DNA of 64,000 bases, from the NCBI GenBank assembly GCA_949840955.1, contig CATKXV010000008.1, forward strand, positions 56,007 to 120,006, given 5' to 3'. The DNA comes from an uncultured Anaeroplasmataceae bacterium (GTDB taxonomy: Bacteria; Bacillota_I; Bacilli_A; Acholeplasmatales; Anaeroplasmataceae). The notes below the pieces were generated by a model. That model made no database searches. It saw only the letters and a program-made list of their open reading frames with translations, and was not told the DNA's origin. The position numbers were made by a program, and so were the translations under genes. Shown here piece by piece: positions 49,747-59,101 of the stretch. Within the stretch, counting starts at the first letter, position 1, and each line of letters starts with the position of its first letter.

Positions 49747-51537
49747 TTATTCCATCTCCAATTTTATTTTGTAGGCTTTAAACCAATAATCTATTTGATA
49801 CAGGTAGGCTAAAAATGCAGTTTTCCGCATGAGCTGACCATACCATGGAACCTCTAGCTCTTCTTTAGAGTCTATGATTGCTTGAATCTTTTCTATATCA
49901 AAGATTTCATATAGGATACTATTCTTATCCTCTAGGGTATGCTTTAGCAGCTGAACAACTTCCTCATGATATTCACTTGAATTACTCTTAGGATAAGGAC
50001 TTTTCTTTCTTTGGATTACCTCATCAATGACAGTTCCCTCATAAGCATCTCGTAAAAGCTTTTTTTCAACCTTATTTCTATATTTATATTGAAAGGGAAC
50101 ATTATATAAGAAATCAACCAAGTCCTTGTCACAGAATGGAACCCGGACCTCAATGGAAGCAGCCATAGTTAAGCGATCCTTTCGGTCTAATAGATTCGTC
50201 ATGAAGTATTTCATATTGATATAGCTCAGCTGACGATCTCTGATGGTCGTCCTTGAATCCGATGGTAGAGTTGGTGTCTCCTGAATTGCCGTTTGAAATT
50301 CATTCATAACGTATTCCTTCAAATGAAGGATTTTTTTATATTTTGGGGACAAAAGGCTTTCCTTATAATCTAGATTGCGAATCCAAGGGAACGTTGAAAG
50401 TTTTCTTTTCTTTTCATAAAACCAAGGATAGCCTCCAAACACTTCATCGGCACATTCTCCAGATAAGCCCAATCGATGCTTTTCTCTAATCTTGGTTGCC
50501 AAAAAGTACATAGAAGAATCGATATCTGTCATTCCAGGAGTGTCTCGTATGAGAACGGCTTTTTTTAAGCCCTCCACTAGCGATGAATTATCAATCATAA
50601 TATCATGCTGTGTGGATGAAATGGCATCACTTACCAAATGAGTAAAGTCGGAATCCCTTGACCGCTCAAATGCATTTTCCTTAAATTCGGAATTTTCATA
50701 TGAGATACTATAGGTATCAAGTGTATCCTTATGCATCGCAACAATTGTTGAGATAATGGATGAATCTAATCCACCTGATAAAAAGGTTGATAGGTCGACA
50801 TCTGAAATCATTTGTCTTTGTATGGCTCTATCCAAAAGGAATCGAACTCGTTTTTTGGTATCCTTATAGCTTAAATGAAATTCCTTAGCCTCTAGCTGGT
50901 AATAGACATGCTCCTCTATTGGAGAGCCCTTTTTCCATTTCAAATAATGTCCAGGCTTCAGCTCATAAATATCCTTAAATATGGTTTTGCCTTGACTATG
51001 AGAGGGACCCATCCCCAATAGCTCACAAAGACCATCCTTATCGATTACTCGATGATTTGTATATTCCAAAATGGATTTTATTTCAGAGGAAACAAGAATG
51101 TCTTGATTATAAAAGGTATAATATAGAGGCTTAACTCCAAACATATCTCTTACAATCCATACCTCATCTAGATGAGTATATACAAAAGCAAATATACCAT
51201 TTAAATCCTTTAAAATCCTTTCCTTATAGCTCATCAGTAGCTTCAGCAACAAAAGCGTATCGCTTTCAAACTCTAAGGGTTCAGAAAGCTTAGGAAGTAA
51301 ATCCTCCTGATTGTATAGCTCTCCGTTATAAATGAGATGGTCATTTAAAATAGACATGGGCTGCTTTGCCTTTTCAATTTCACGTATGGCTAACCGCTTA
51401 TGTCCAAAGGAATGCTCCTTATTAAAGAGAAAGCCATAATCATCTGGACCTCTATGATTTAACAAATTACATGCCCTTATAAATCTTTTTTCATCCGTTT
51501 TTGTGTAAAAATTACTTTTATAAAATATTCCACACAA
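49747..51537 (-). CDS. asnB: Asparagine synthetase B (glutamine-hydrolysing)
   Basis: The 596-residue enzyme transfers the amide of glutamine to aspartate using ATP. It starts MCGIFYKSNF, with Cys2 as the nucleophile of the N-terminal glutaminase (class II amidotransferase) domain; 'NHRGPDDYGF' and IYNGELYN follow. The synthetase domain has the PP-loop SGGLDSS (~258) and SGECADEVFGGYPWF. The start codon is TTG (51535-51537): Cys must be residue 2, so the start is fixed, and GGAAGTGA lies at good distance. It is followed without a gap by the GerW/YtfJ-like gene. Length and motifs are normal for AsnB; a specialised amide-transfer role cannot be excluded. Confidence 0.95.
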   Translation of the reverse strand: MCGIFYKSNFYTKTDEKRFIRACNLLNHRGPDDYGFLFNKEHSFGHKRLAIREIEKAKQPMSILNDHLIYNGELYNQEDLLPKLSEPLEFESDTLLLLKLLMSYKERILKDLNGIFAFVYTHLDEVWIVRDMFGVKPLYYTFYNQDILVSSEIKSILEYTNHRVIDKDGLCELLGMGPSHSQGKTIFKDIYELKPGHYLKWKKGSPIEEHVYYQLEAKEFHLSYKDTKKRVRFLLDRAIQRQMISDVDLSTFLSGGLDSSIISTIVAMHKDTLDTYSISYENSEFKENAFERSRDSDFTHLVSDAISSTQHDIMIDNSSLVEGLKKAVLIRDTPGMTDIDSSMYFLATKIREKHRLGLSGECADEVFGGYPWFYEKKRKLSTFPWIRNLDYKESLLSPKYKKILHLKEYVMNEFQTAIQETPTLPSDSRTTIRDRQLSYINMKYFMTNLLDRKDRLTMAASIEVRVPFCDKDLVDFLYNVPFQYKYRNKVEKKLLRDAYEGTVIDEVIQRKKSPYPKSNSSEYHEEVVQLLKHTLEDKNSILYEIFDIEKIQAIIDSKEELEVPWYGQLMRKTAFLAYLYQIDYWFKAYKIKLEME

Positions 51538-51749
51538 TTTCTATCACTTCCTATATTAAAGTATGTAAATCTATAAAAAATGTGATATTTTGACTATATA
51601 TTTCTATTGATGATTTTCTTGTCCTTCCATTTTACAATGAAGGAAGAAAAAGAACAAATAGGGGAAGAAACGATAGAATAGAGGGCCTTAAGCTCGCTAA
51701 AAAAAGAAGAAGTTCCATAGTATCCTAGGTTTAAATTTTTGATAGACTG

Positions 51750-51778
51750 TTGCAAAGCATTGTTGAAAAGAGTATAAT
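51750..51778 (+). promoter_or_regulatory. Sigma-A-type promoter of the transglutaminase-like gene
   Basis: TTGCAA (51750-51755) and TATAAT (51773-51778) are separated by 17 bp, about 55 bp before the start codon. The spacer contains GTTGAAAAGAGTATAAT, similar to the GTTGACAAAGAAGAGTATAAT region upstream of the giant gene at 2127-2147. In the rest of the 51538-51832 gap I see no gene. Confidence 0.7.
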
Positions 51779-51832
51779 TGATTCGGTATTCTTTAGGAAT
51801 ATTATAGAATATTATAAAAATTTGGAGGTTTT

Positions 51833-54619
51833 ATGAAAACTTTATTCAAGCGTTTAGGAATCTTCGTTTCTGTTTTACTAGCAGGAACAGGATTGGTAGC
51901 TATTCTAGGAGTAGAAGCACATGCAGCATCTGAATCCAAGGGCTACTTTTATGATCAAATTTCTAAAGATTCAAGAGCGGAAAAGGTATATCAAACCTTT
52001 GAGGATTTAGAAAAAAATGGTCAATTCAAGGATGGAAAAATTGAATATGATCTCATTAAAAATAATGTATTTAGTGAAAGTGATATCTCCCAGTATATTC
52101 AAACAGGAGATGAGGACATGTTTGATTCTTATATGAAGGGAAGAGATGCCTACTATATGGATCATCCAGATTTATTTTATGTTGACATCTATGGATTAAC
52201 AATTCAAACGGGTATGCAGGGCAATACCTATGCTGCCTATTTAGATTCAAGTAATTCCTTGTCCTTATATATGGGAGACTTTACTTCAAAAAAGAGTGTG
52301 GAACAGGCAATGTCCACCTATGAAAATAAGCTTACAGAAATTGTAAATGCAGCCAAGGCAGCATCCACAGTTAAGGAGCAGATTGAATATGTAAATCAAT
52401 ACCTTGTAGACCATATAGAATATAGCTATGGTACCTACGTTAAGGATGGAAGAAATGTAGATGGTCCAGAGGCTCCATTTATACGTTCCGCTTATGGAGC
52501 ATTGGTCTATGGTAAGGCTGTATGTGAGGGCTATGCAAAAGCCTTTCAAGCGATTTTAAATCGATTAGGAATTCCATGTGTATGTATTCCAGGCTATGGT
52601 CAACCCAATCAATCCAATTCCTTCTTGCCTCATATGTGGAATTATGTAGAGCTAGATGGCGTTTGGTATGCTGTAGATGTGACTTGGAATGATACTGAAA
52701 ATGCTCCAACAAGATGGCTATTCGTTGGAGAAAGTCGTTTATTTTCTTCCCATTTAGAAGAAAGAAAGGTATCCTATGATGGTCCAGAATTCCGCTTCCC
52801 AGCAATCAAGCCTTATGACTATGGCAATGATCAGGATGATAATGGAATGACCATTGTTGGTGAATATTCCGATTCCTCTGATCAAACAGGAAAGGTACTT
52901 TATTTAACGGTTTCCTATGAGGATAAGAATGCTACAGAGCTTCAGGAGGAAGGAAAGTATTTGGCCTTCCGTTCAGGGGCTCGTTCTAAAACAAGCACTG
53001 AGGTGGAATGGGGATTATGGTATAATGTTCTAAGCTTTAATGATGTTTGGGTACCCGTATCCAAGGATCAGGATCATGGAACTCAATTTATGCTGAATTC
53101 AGGGACAGAATATATTCAATTTGGATTACTTGATTATGCACCAGATGACAGTCTAGGAGCTACATATCCAAATAATCCTGATACCTATGGAGATCTTGCA
53201 GGAACACCATATTATTATGCTTACAAGCCAGAAAATCTTAACGATTCTCATTTTATTGGTGGAGCAAGTATTCCGTATCATAACAATGAATTTGGTTCCT
53301 ATTTACCAGCTCCAGGAGGGATTGGAACTCCATCCAATACAGGGGATTTACCAGTAGATAGAACCTATGATATCAAAATTACCTATAATACGTCTTTAAA
53401 AAAGATCGATAAATCTTTACCTGTTGAAATGGAATTTTACACCTCAAAAGGAAATTCTACCGTTCAGCAGCATGCCACAATATCCAATGTGAAATGGGAT
53501 GGTGATAAGGTAATCACATTTACATTTACACCAAGCCTAATGTATGAGCACAATCTTGCAACGTATTATTTTACTCCAACCAATTTAGTAGGAGCTGAAA
53601 GTGAAAAGGTTCCAGATTATGTTGCCTATACCTTTAAGGGAAAAAGTGTTGTTTGCAGCAAGGTGTTTAATGATGGAAGACAATTTATGAAGGTCTTTGG
53701 TGAGCCTAAGATGCTGGATACATCCGATTTATCCGTAACCGATTTTAAGGATGAAAATGGAAACTATTTTGCACAAAGCCAAAGAAGTCAGCTTTTATTG
53801 GTTGCAAGTAAGCCATCTGCTGAGACAGAAGCTAAAATGGATGAGGTTTTAAAAACGGATACTCCAATTCAATCAGAGGATATTGTAGCCTCCTCCACCT
53901 ATGAAATTGATCTGCAAATCTGCGGCTTAATCCGTACAATTCCGAATGGAAGCTATCTACAGGTTGCTTTTGGATTCCCAGAAGGATATAGTAAGGATGA
54001 TGCAGGAACAACCTTTAAAATTTACCATTATAAGCATGATGATAAGGGGAATATCACAGGAGTAGAGGAAATCCCTGTGATTGTTACAGAATATGGATTG
54101 ATTGCTCGAGTAAACAGCTTTAGTCCATTTACAATTGTTCAATTGAAAAACACAAGTGCAGCTGTGCTAAAGTCCAATACAAAGAATATTTATGCGAATG
54201 TAAATGGAAATGGTGGCTCCATCAAGGCCAATGGAAAAGGTGGAATTGCAGTCGTTGAGGATAAATCCATTACCTATACGATTGAGCCTGAGAAGGGATA
54301 TCAAATTGCAGGGGTAATCCTTAATGGAAAAGCCCTTGAGTCTAACCGATATAAGGATGGTACATTAACCTTATCTAAGGAGGAATTAGAGGATAGCAAT
54401 ATGCTAGAGGTATCCTTTATTACAGAGGAGTTTGTAAAGAGCTATTCAGAAAAGGGATTTGTGATCTCCAATACAAGTATAGCTCCAGCTGAAACATCAG
54501 CAGGAATGAATATCGTAGGTGTTGTTGTAACCTGTGTTGTTTTAGCAGTCGTACTTGCTGGTGGTTCAATTGGTGCCGTATTCTATACTAGAAAAAAACA
54601 AGCCAAAGCAGATAAGTAA
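51833..54619 (+). CDS. Surface transglutaminase-like protein with membrane anchor
   Basis: A signal peptide (~1-35, ending EAHAA) is followed by a transglutaminase-like (cysteine protease fold) domain at ~170-300 with an apparent triad: Cys in KAVCEGYAKAF (~231), His in HMWNYVEL (~266) and Asp in AVDVTWND (~281). The middle (~330-780) is beta-rich and unassigned. Residues ~785-865 form one 'bacterial repeat' unit (GNGGSIKANGKGG...YTIEPEKGYQIAGV), as in the 3,083-aa protein. A C-terminal helix and RKKQAKADK tail anchor it without LPXTG. The domain could crosslink or cleave peptides at the cell surface; which one is unknown. GGAGG precedes the ATG. It is monocistronic, with a promoter and terminator. 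Confidence 0.9.
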   Translation: MKTLFKRLGIFVSVLLAGTGLVAILGVEAHAASESKGYFYDQISKDSRAEKVYQTFEDLEKNGQFKDGKIEYDLIKNNVFSESDISQYIQTGDEDMFDSYMKGRDAYYMDHPDLFYVDIYGLTIQTGMQGNTYAAYLDSSNSLSLYMGDFTSKKSVEQAMSTYENKLTEIVNAAKAASTVKEQIEYVNQYLVDHIEYSYGTYVKDGRNVDGPEAPFIRSAYGALVYGKAVCEGYAKAFQAILNRLGIPCVCIPGYGQPNQSNSFLPHMWNYVELDGVWYAVDVTWNDTENAPTRWLFVGESRLFSSHLEERKVSYDGPEFRFPAIKPYDYGNDQDDNGMTIVGEYSDSSDQTGKVLYLTVSYEDKNATELQEEGKYLAFRSGARSKTSTEVEWGLWYNVLSFNDVWVPVSKDQDHGTQFMLNSGTEYIQFGLLDYAPDDSLGATYPNNPDTYGDLAGTPYYYAYKPENLNDSHFIGGASIPYHNNEFGSYLPAPGGIGTPSNTGDLPVDRTYDIKITYNTSLKKIDKSLPVEMEFYTSKGNSTVQQHATISNVKWDGDKVITFTFTPSLMYEHNLATYYFTPTNLVGAESEKVPDYVAYTFKGKSVVCSKVFNDGRQFMKVFGEPKMLDTSDLSVTDFKDENGNYFAQSQRSQLLLVASKPSAETEAKMDEVLKTDTPIQSEDIVASSTYEIDLQICGLIRTIPNGSYLQVAFGFPEGYSKDDAGTTFKIYHYKHDDKGNITGVEEIPVIVTEYGLIARVNSFSPFTIVQLKNTSAAVLKSNTKNIYANVNGNGGSIKANGKGGIAVVEDKSITYTIEPEKGYQIAGVILNGKALESNRYKDGTLTLSKEELEDSNMLEVSFITEEFVKSYSEKGFVISNTSIAPAETSAGMNIVGVVVTCVVLAVVLAGGSIGAVFYTRKKQAKADK

Positions 54620-54623
54620 AAGA

Positions 54624-54656
54624 AAAGGGGTGTTTTAGAAATAAGACACCCTTTAT
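54624..54656 (+). terminator. Hairpin terminator
   Basis: GGGTGTTTT and AAGACACCC pair (one G-U) and are followed by TTTATAATCTT. The T-tract is short, so read-through into the GH95 gene is possible. Confidence 0.65.
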
Positions 54657-54673
54657 AATCTTAGGAGATACAT

Positions 54674-56797
54674 ATGAAGAAAAAATTTTTATTTTCAGCC
54701 AATCCCTCAAAAAAGGATAAGGATGCCTTTAATGATGCAATTCCTATTGGAAATGGGCATCTTGGAGCTATGATCTATGGGGATCCCTTTCATGAAAAGC
54801 TTATTTTAAATGAAAATACCTTTTGGCTAGGAAAAAAGGATCGTGTTCGATACGCCCCATCCTTTTATGAGCACTATAAAAAGGTACAGGAATATGTACT
54901 AAATGGTAGGGTTTTAGAGGCTGAAGCCCTAGCTCAATATACCCTTTTCCCTAATCCCAAGCAAGAGGCCATCTATACCGTTGGAGGCCAGCTTAATCTT
55001 CAAATCCTCCATCCAGAGGAGGTAGAATATGAAAGAAGTCTAGATTTAGATCAAGGAATAGTAGAGGTCATAACAAAGGGAGGAAAAAACACAATCAAAA
55101 GAACATATTTTGCAAGCTATCCAAAGGATATACTCGTAATTCATATAGAAGCAGAGCAGGAGCTAGAGGCCATTGTTTCCCTAGATAGAGAAAAGCTTGT
55201 AGATGCAATTTATGCCAGTAGGAATGAGCTTTATTTGAAGGCTTCCTTTAATCAAGAGGATGAATTTCATATTCGTCTTCAAGCTCAAGCTAGCACAATT
55301 TTAGAGCTTGGTGCCTCCTTATATCTTAAGGGAAAGGATATTGTCCTATATCTATCTATGGCAACAACGCTTTATACACCTGACCTAGCGGCCTATGAAA
55401 AAAGGATATTTCAGGATTTGGAAGACCTCAATATAACAGAAATTCAAAAAGAAGCAATTTTAGATTATCAGACTTTATATCAAAGACAGGAATTTACCTG
55501 CAATGATTTAGAGATGACCTATATGTATCAGCTTTCTCGATATCTTATGATATCCTCCTCTAGAAAGAATCTACCCTGCAATCTTCAAGGCCTATGGAAT
55601 CAGGATTATTTTCCTGCATGGGATTCAAAATTTACCATTAATATTAATTTACAAATGAATTATTGGAATGTTTTTTCTGCCAATTTGAAGGAATGCTTTT
55701 CCCCTTTATTACGGCTGATTGAAAAAATGTATCCGAATGGAAAAAAGCTTGCGAGGGATATGTACCATGTAGATGGATTTGTGGCACATCACAATACAGA
55801 TTTTTATGGGGATTGTGGCTTACAGGATCATTATTTACCTGCAACCATATGGCCATTAGGGGCAGCATGGCTTACCCTTTTTATCTATGAGGCCTATGCC
55901 TATTCTAAGGATGTTCAAATCTTAAAGCAGTATGGGTATTTGCTTAAAGAGGCAGCGAAATTTATTTCAAGCATGCTGATTCTAGATTCTAACGGATATT
56001 ATATTTTATGTCCATCCTTATCTCCTGAAAATAGCTATATGCAAAAAGAGGCGCTTTGTCATTTTTCAAAGGGCTGTGTTATGGACGATGAGATTATTTA
56101 TGATCTATTTCATAAAACCATAGTAACCAATGAAATTTTGCAAATCAATGAGGATATGAATCAAAGACTTAAGGAACAGCTGAGGCATTTATATCCATTT
56201 CAGAAAAACCAATATGGAGCCTTATGTGAGTGGCATGAGGATTTTATAGAGGCAGAGCCTGGACATCGTCATATTTCTCATCTTTATGGTCTATATCCCT
56301 CCAATCAAATTAAAGAAGGAACAAAGGCCTTTGAATACGCTAAGGTAACATTAAAAAGAAGATTGGAGCATGGTGGAGGACATACGGGCTGGAGTAAAGC
56401 ATGGATTACAGCACTATATGCACGGCTAAAGGATGGATGTCATGCCTATCAGTCCTTTAAAGAATTTTATAAAAATTCAACCTCTAGAATCGGGTTAGAC
56501 CTACATCCACCCTTTCAAATTGATGGAAATTTTGGTATAGCAGCAGCAATCAAGGAAATGCTACTCTATGAGGAAGAGGGATATATTGAAATCTTCCCTG
56601 CCAAGCCAAAGGAAATCACAGAGTTGTGCTTTACCCATATTCCAATCAAGGGAAATATAAGTCTATCCTTATGGCTAAAGCAGAATCAGCTGAGCTATGA
56701 AATTGAAGTCCAGGAAGAAACCACACTTCAAATTCATTATAAGGGAGCCTCTAAGCAGCTTCATCTTACCAAAGGAATTCATCGCTTTACAGAATAA
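54674..56797 (+). CDS. Glycoside hydrolase family 95 (alpha-L-fucosidase/galactosidase type)
   Basis: The 707-residue protein shows the GH95 layout: an N-terminal beta domain beginning with AIPIGNGHLGAMIYG, then an (alpha/alpha)6 barrel with GLWNQDYFPAWDSKFTI and ININLQMNYW (~322; the two Asn positions of the catalytic centre), LSPEN (~448; the general acid Glu) and FQIDGNFG (~613; the Asp that activates water through the Asn pair). GH95 enzymes remove terminal alpha-1,2-fucose or alpha-galactose by inversion. There is no signal peptide, so it should act on imported oligosaccharides; no transporter is adjacent. TAGGAGA precedes the ATG. The fucose link suggests use of host or plant glycans, which is inference. 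Confidence 0.92.
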   Translation: MKKKFLFSANPSKKDKDAFNDAIPIGNGHLGAMIYGDPFHEKLILNENTFWLGKKDRVRYAPSFYEHYKKVQEYVLNGRVLEAEALAQYTLFPNPKQEAIYTVGGQLNLQILHPEEVEYERSLDLDQGIVEVITKGGKNTIKRTYFASYPKDILVIHIEAEQELEAIVSLDREKLVDAIYASRNELYLKASFNQEDEFHIRLQAQASTILELGASLYLKGKDIVLYLSMATTLYTPDLAAYEKRIFQDLEDLNITEIQKEAILDYQTLYQRQEFTCNDLEMTYMYQLSRYLMISSSRKNLPCNLQGLWNQDYFPAWDSKFTININLQMNYWNVFSANLKECFSPLLRLIEKMYPNGKKLARDMYHVDGFVAHHNTDFYGDCGLQDHYLPATIWPLGAAWLTLFIYEAYAYSKDVQILKQYGYLLKEAAKFISSMLILDSNGYYILCPSLSPENSYMQKEALCHFSKGCVMDDEIIYDLFHKTIVTNEILQINEDMNQRLKEQLRHLYPFQKNQYGALCEWHEDFIEAEPGHRHISHLYGLYPSNQIKEGTKAFEYAKVTLKRRLEHGGGHTGWSKAWITALYARLKDGCHAYQSFKEFYKNSTSRIGLDLHPPFQIDGNFGIAAAIKEMLLYEEEGYIEIFPAKPKEITELCFTHIPIKGNISLSLWLKQNQLSYEIEVQEETTLQIHYKGASKQLHLTKGIHRFTE

Positions 56798-56834
56798 AAA
56801 AAGAAGCTAGCAAGTAAGCTGGCTTCCTTTTTTT
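56796..56834. terminator. Bidirectional terminator
   Basis: AAAAAAGAAGCTAGC and GCTGGCTTCCTTTTTTT form a stem with one G-U pair between the convergent GH95 and MgtC-family genes. Confidence 0.9.
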
Positions 56835-56841
56835 AGTCCAT

Positions 56842-57573
56842 TTAAAAAATTTCTTCTACATAATTTACATAATCCAACTGAGCAAAAATATCTAAATATT
56901 CCTGATGATTGTGTCTCTTTTTCTTCTCTAGGACTCTTAGTGAAATGGTATAAACACTTAAGCCAGAAGCAGAATAGGCAGAATTATGCTCAATGGATAT
57001 AACCTGAAAATTCATTTGCCGTATTAAATTAATAAATTGCTTTAAATTTTCTCTAGTTTGAAATTCAATATGAATCTCAAAAAAGTTTGATTTTCTATTG
57101 AAGGTTGCTTCAATTTTAGGAAGAATGGCAAGCACAATGGAAATCACTAGGGTACCCATAATCGCAAGGGTATAAAAGCCGATTCCTATGGATAGACCTA
57201 AGCAGGCACATGCCCATAGACCAGCAGCAGTTGTTAAGCCTCTAATTTGATTTCTAGAGGTAACCAAAATGGTACCAGCACCTAAAAAGCCGATTCCTGA
57301 AATCACCTGTGCACCTAATCTAGCGCCATCCCCCATATTGGTAGCTCGAGAAATAAATTCATTTGTGAGCATTGCTATGGTTGAGCCTAGGCAGACAAGA
57401 ATATAGGTTCTAAATCCAGCAGCCTGGTGCTTTTTTGCTCGTTCAAAGCCGATCACACCACCACAAATAATGGCTAATACCAGCCTGAAGCAAACAGAAC
57501 CAAAATTGATTTCTGCAAGAACATCCCACTTGAATAATTGTATAATGGGATCAATAATTTCAAATAAAAACAT
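56842..57573 (-). CDS. MgtC/SapB-family membrane protein
   Basis: The 243-residue protein has four or five transmembrane helices in its N-terminal ~150 residues with family-typical motifs: GGVIGFERAKKHQAAGFRTYILVCLGS, ARLGAQVISGIGFLGAGTIL and GLTTAAGLWACACLG. The C-terminal ~75 residues form a soluble ACT-like domain (FFEIHIEFQTRENLKQFINLI region). Homologues affect magnesium adaptation, and MgtC itself acts on ATP synthase in Salmonella, but most Gram-positive members lack a tested role. AGAGGTGT precedes the ATG. A TATAAT lies upstream on the minus strand (57596-57601), but the -35 is weak. It is not linked to a Mg transporter here. Confidence 0.92.
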   Translation of the reverse strand: MFLFEIIDPIIQLFKWDVLAEINFGSVCFRLVLAIICGGVIGFERAKKHQAAGFRTYILVCLGSTIAMLTNEFISRATNMGDGARLGAQVISGIGFLGAGTILVTSRNQIRGLTTAAGLWACACLGLSIGIGFYTLAIMGTLVISIVLAILPKIEATFNRKSNFFEIHIEFQTRENLKQFINLIRQMNFQVISIEHNSAYSASGLSVYTISLRVLEKKKRHNHQEYLDIFAQLDYVNYVEEIF

Positions 57574-57632
57574 AAATTGTACACCTCTTTTGTTTATTAT
57601 ACAAAAAAAGAAGAAAAAAGAAAAGGGGTTTA

Positions 57633-57666
57633 AAAAATAAAAAGGAAAACCTTGTCTATTTTCCTT
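57633..57666 (-). terminator. Terminator after yidD
   Basis: On the minus strand GGAAAA and TTTTCC pair across the yidD stop and are followed by TTTTTATTTTTT. Confidence 0.7.
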
Positions 57667-57907
57667 CTTTTGGATTGCTTTTTTCCTCCTTACTTAAGGG
57701 AACAGGATCATAGCCTGGCTTAAATAATGGATTACATTTTAAAAGTCTTTTTGCTGTTAAATAGGATGCTTTTGCAAAATTAAATTTCTGATAGCATTCC
57801 TTAGCATATTGACTACAGGTAGGAGTGAATCTACACCTTGGTGGTTTTGTTGGAGAAATCCCCTGCTGATACTTTTCAATTAATTTTATCGGTAGCTTAT
57901 TCTTCAT
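57656..57907 (-). CDS. yidD: Membrane protein insertion efficiency factor YidD
   Basis: The 83-residue product has the YidD signature: an N-terminal amphipathic helix (IKLIEKYQQGISP), the cysteine-containing core 'CRFTPTCSQYAKECYQKF' and the trailing CNPLFKPGYDPVP. YidD helps YidC-dependent insertion of membrane proteins at the inner face of the membrane. In many bacteria yidD lies in the rpmH-rnpA-yidC cluster, but here it overlaps the 3' end of a DJ-1/PfpI gene by 11 bp in a different frame, so it is probably translated by coupling. No strong ribosome binding site is visible before its ATG. Confidence 0.95.
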   Translation of the reverse strand: MKNKLPIKLIEKYQQGISPTKPPRCRFTPTCSQYAKECYQKFNFAKASYLTAKRLLKCNPLFKPGYDPVPLSKEEKSNPKEGK

Positions 57908-58433
57908 CGTAGATTCGTTTTCTTAAGGATAGAAGGGCTTCCTCCCCAGAAAGCTTCCTTATGATTTCATAGGCAAAGTCAATGCTCGTAGCAGCACTAC
58001 GCGCTGTAATTAAATTCCCGTCTACGATGACACGCTCATCTAGATAGGTGCCACCAAAATCCTCATTTAAACAGGTAAAGCAGGTATAGTTTCTATTTTT
58101 AAGATATCCCAATCGACCTAATATGGTTGGAGCGGCACAAATGGCTCCTACAACCTTATTATGATTCATAAAATATTTTATAATCTCAATTGCATACCCA
58201 AAGGTTTCCATAAAACGATAGTGTGGACCACCTGGGAGAAGTAGGGCATCAAAATCCTTATAGTCTATTTCATTGATTAATGAAACATCCATAATATGAA
58301 TGTAATGGGCACCAACCACCTCATTTCGATTGGATACAATGGTTAAATCTAATCCAGCACGTCTCAATAGTGCAAAAGGAGCAGTGGCCTCTAATTCCTC
58401 AAAACCATCAAATATAATCGCAAGTACTCGCAT
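57897..58433 (-). CDS. DJ-1/PfpI-family protein
   Basis: The ~178-residue protein matches DJ-1/YajL-type proteins: MRVLAIIFDGFEELEA at the start (including the conserved Glu), ALLLPGGPHYRF and the nucleophile-elbow Cys in VGAICAAPTIL. Members act as glyoxalase/deglycase-like or redox-sensing proteins; the exact activity cannot be read from sequence. I start at the Met at 58433, because AGGAGG lies 7 bases upstream and family members begin at MRV; the ORF track extends 11 codons further without a ribosome binding site. It overlaps yidD by 11 bp. Confidence 0.9.
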   Translation of the reverse strand: MRVLAIIFDGFEELEATAPFALLRRAGLDLTIVSNRNEVVGAHYIHIMDVSLINEIDYKDFDALLLPGGPHYRFMETFGYAIEIIKYFMNHNKVVGAICAAPTILGRLGYLKNRNYTCFTCLNEDFGGTYLDERVIVDGNLITARSAATSIDFAYEIIRKLSGEEALLSLRKRIYDEE

Positions 58434-58457
58434 ACGTATTCCTCCTAAGGTATTACT

Positions 58458-58486
58458 ATTATACACTGATTTGCTTGAATTATCTA
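58458..58486 (-). promoter_or_regulatory. Candidate promoter of the DJ-1/yidD unit
   Basis: On the minus strand TAGATA and TATAAT are separated by 17 bp, 25 bp upstream of the start codon at 58433. It partly overlaps the region upstream of the divergent mntP-like gene. Confidence 0.5.
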
Positions 58487-58537
58487 TATATTTTCAAAAG
58501 ATTGCATAAATCTTCTAAGGATTGGATATGCTTAATT

Positions 58538-59101
58538 ATGATACCATTTATATTTAGGAGTATGATATTAGGGATTGCTCTAGCAATGGATGCTGGGGCT
58601 GTATCCATTGCAAATGGATTAAAATATCCTAAAATGAATAAGAAAACGATTCTACTGATGAGCCTGCTTTTTGGTCTATTTCAGGGTGGTATGCCCCTCC
58701 TTGGGTATTTTATAGGCCATGCCTGCTTAAAATACTATGTAGATTATCTTCCTTGGCTTGCTCTTGTCCTCTTAGGGGTCTTAGGAATCAATATGCTCAT
58801 CAGTGCCTTTTCAAAGGAAAATAAATCCATGCCAAGGCTGTCTATAGCTTATATTTTTCTCCAAGCGCTTGCTACCTCCATAGATGCCCTATCTGTAGGA
58901 CTTACTATTGCAGAGTATACCCTCCTTCTAGCCTGCTCTTGTGCAGCTATCATTGCTGGTATAACAGGTGTAATTTCATTTCTAGGGATTCAAATTGGCA
59001 AAAGATATGGGATGAGATTAGGGAAACCAGCAGAGATTTTTGGAGGTATCGTATTAATTCTTTTGGGGATTGAAATTTTTATAAAGGGAATGATGCTTTA
59101 G
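58538..59101 (+). CDS. mntP: Putative manganese efflux pump MntP
   Basis: The protein has about six transmembrane helices in two related halves, with the family Asp in each: ALAMDAGAVS in helix 1 and ATSIDALSVGLT in helix 4. These correspond to the ion-coordinating repeats of MntP (DUF204). The ORF track starts at a TTG (58475), adding 21 unusual residues before the membrane domain. I prefer the ATG at 58538, giving MIPFIFRSMILG, but no clear ribosome binding site decides this and the Met eight codons later is also possible. Its stop codon directly abuts the cysK start, so they form one operon. No yybP-ykoY-type riboswitch is recognisable in the ~70-bp leader. Confidence 0.85.
   Translation: MIPFIFRSMILGIALAMDAGAVSIANGLKYPKMNKKTILLMSLLFGLFQGGMPLLGYFIGHACLKYYVDYLPWLALVLLGVLGINMLISAFSKENKSMPRLSIAYIFLQALATSIDALSVGLTIAEYTLLLACSCAAIIAGITGVISFLGIQIGKRYGMRLGKPAEIFGGIVLILLGIEIFIKGMML

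Noticed and set aside
49445-49774. 109-aa plus-strand ORF
   Set aside because: It is antisense to the GerW/YtfJ-like gene, overlaps the end of asnB and has no ribosome binding site; the minus-strand frame has family motifs.
58466-58537. Extra N-terminal residues of the mntP ORF (TTG at 58475)
   Set aside because: The added segment is not part of the family's first helix and has no ribosome binding site.
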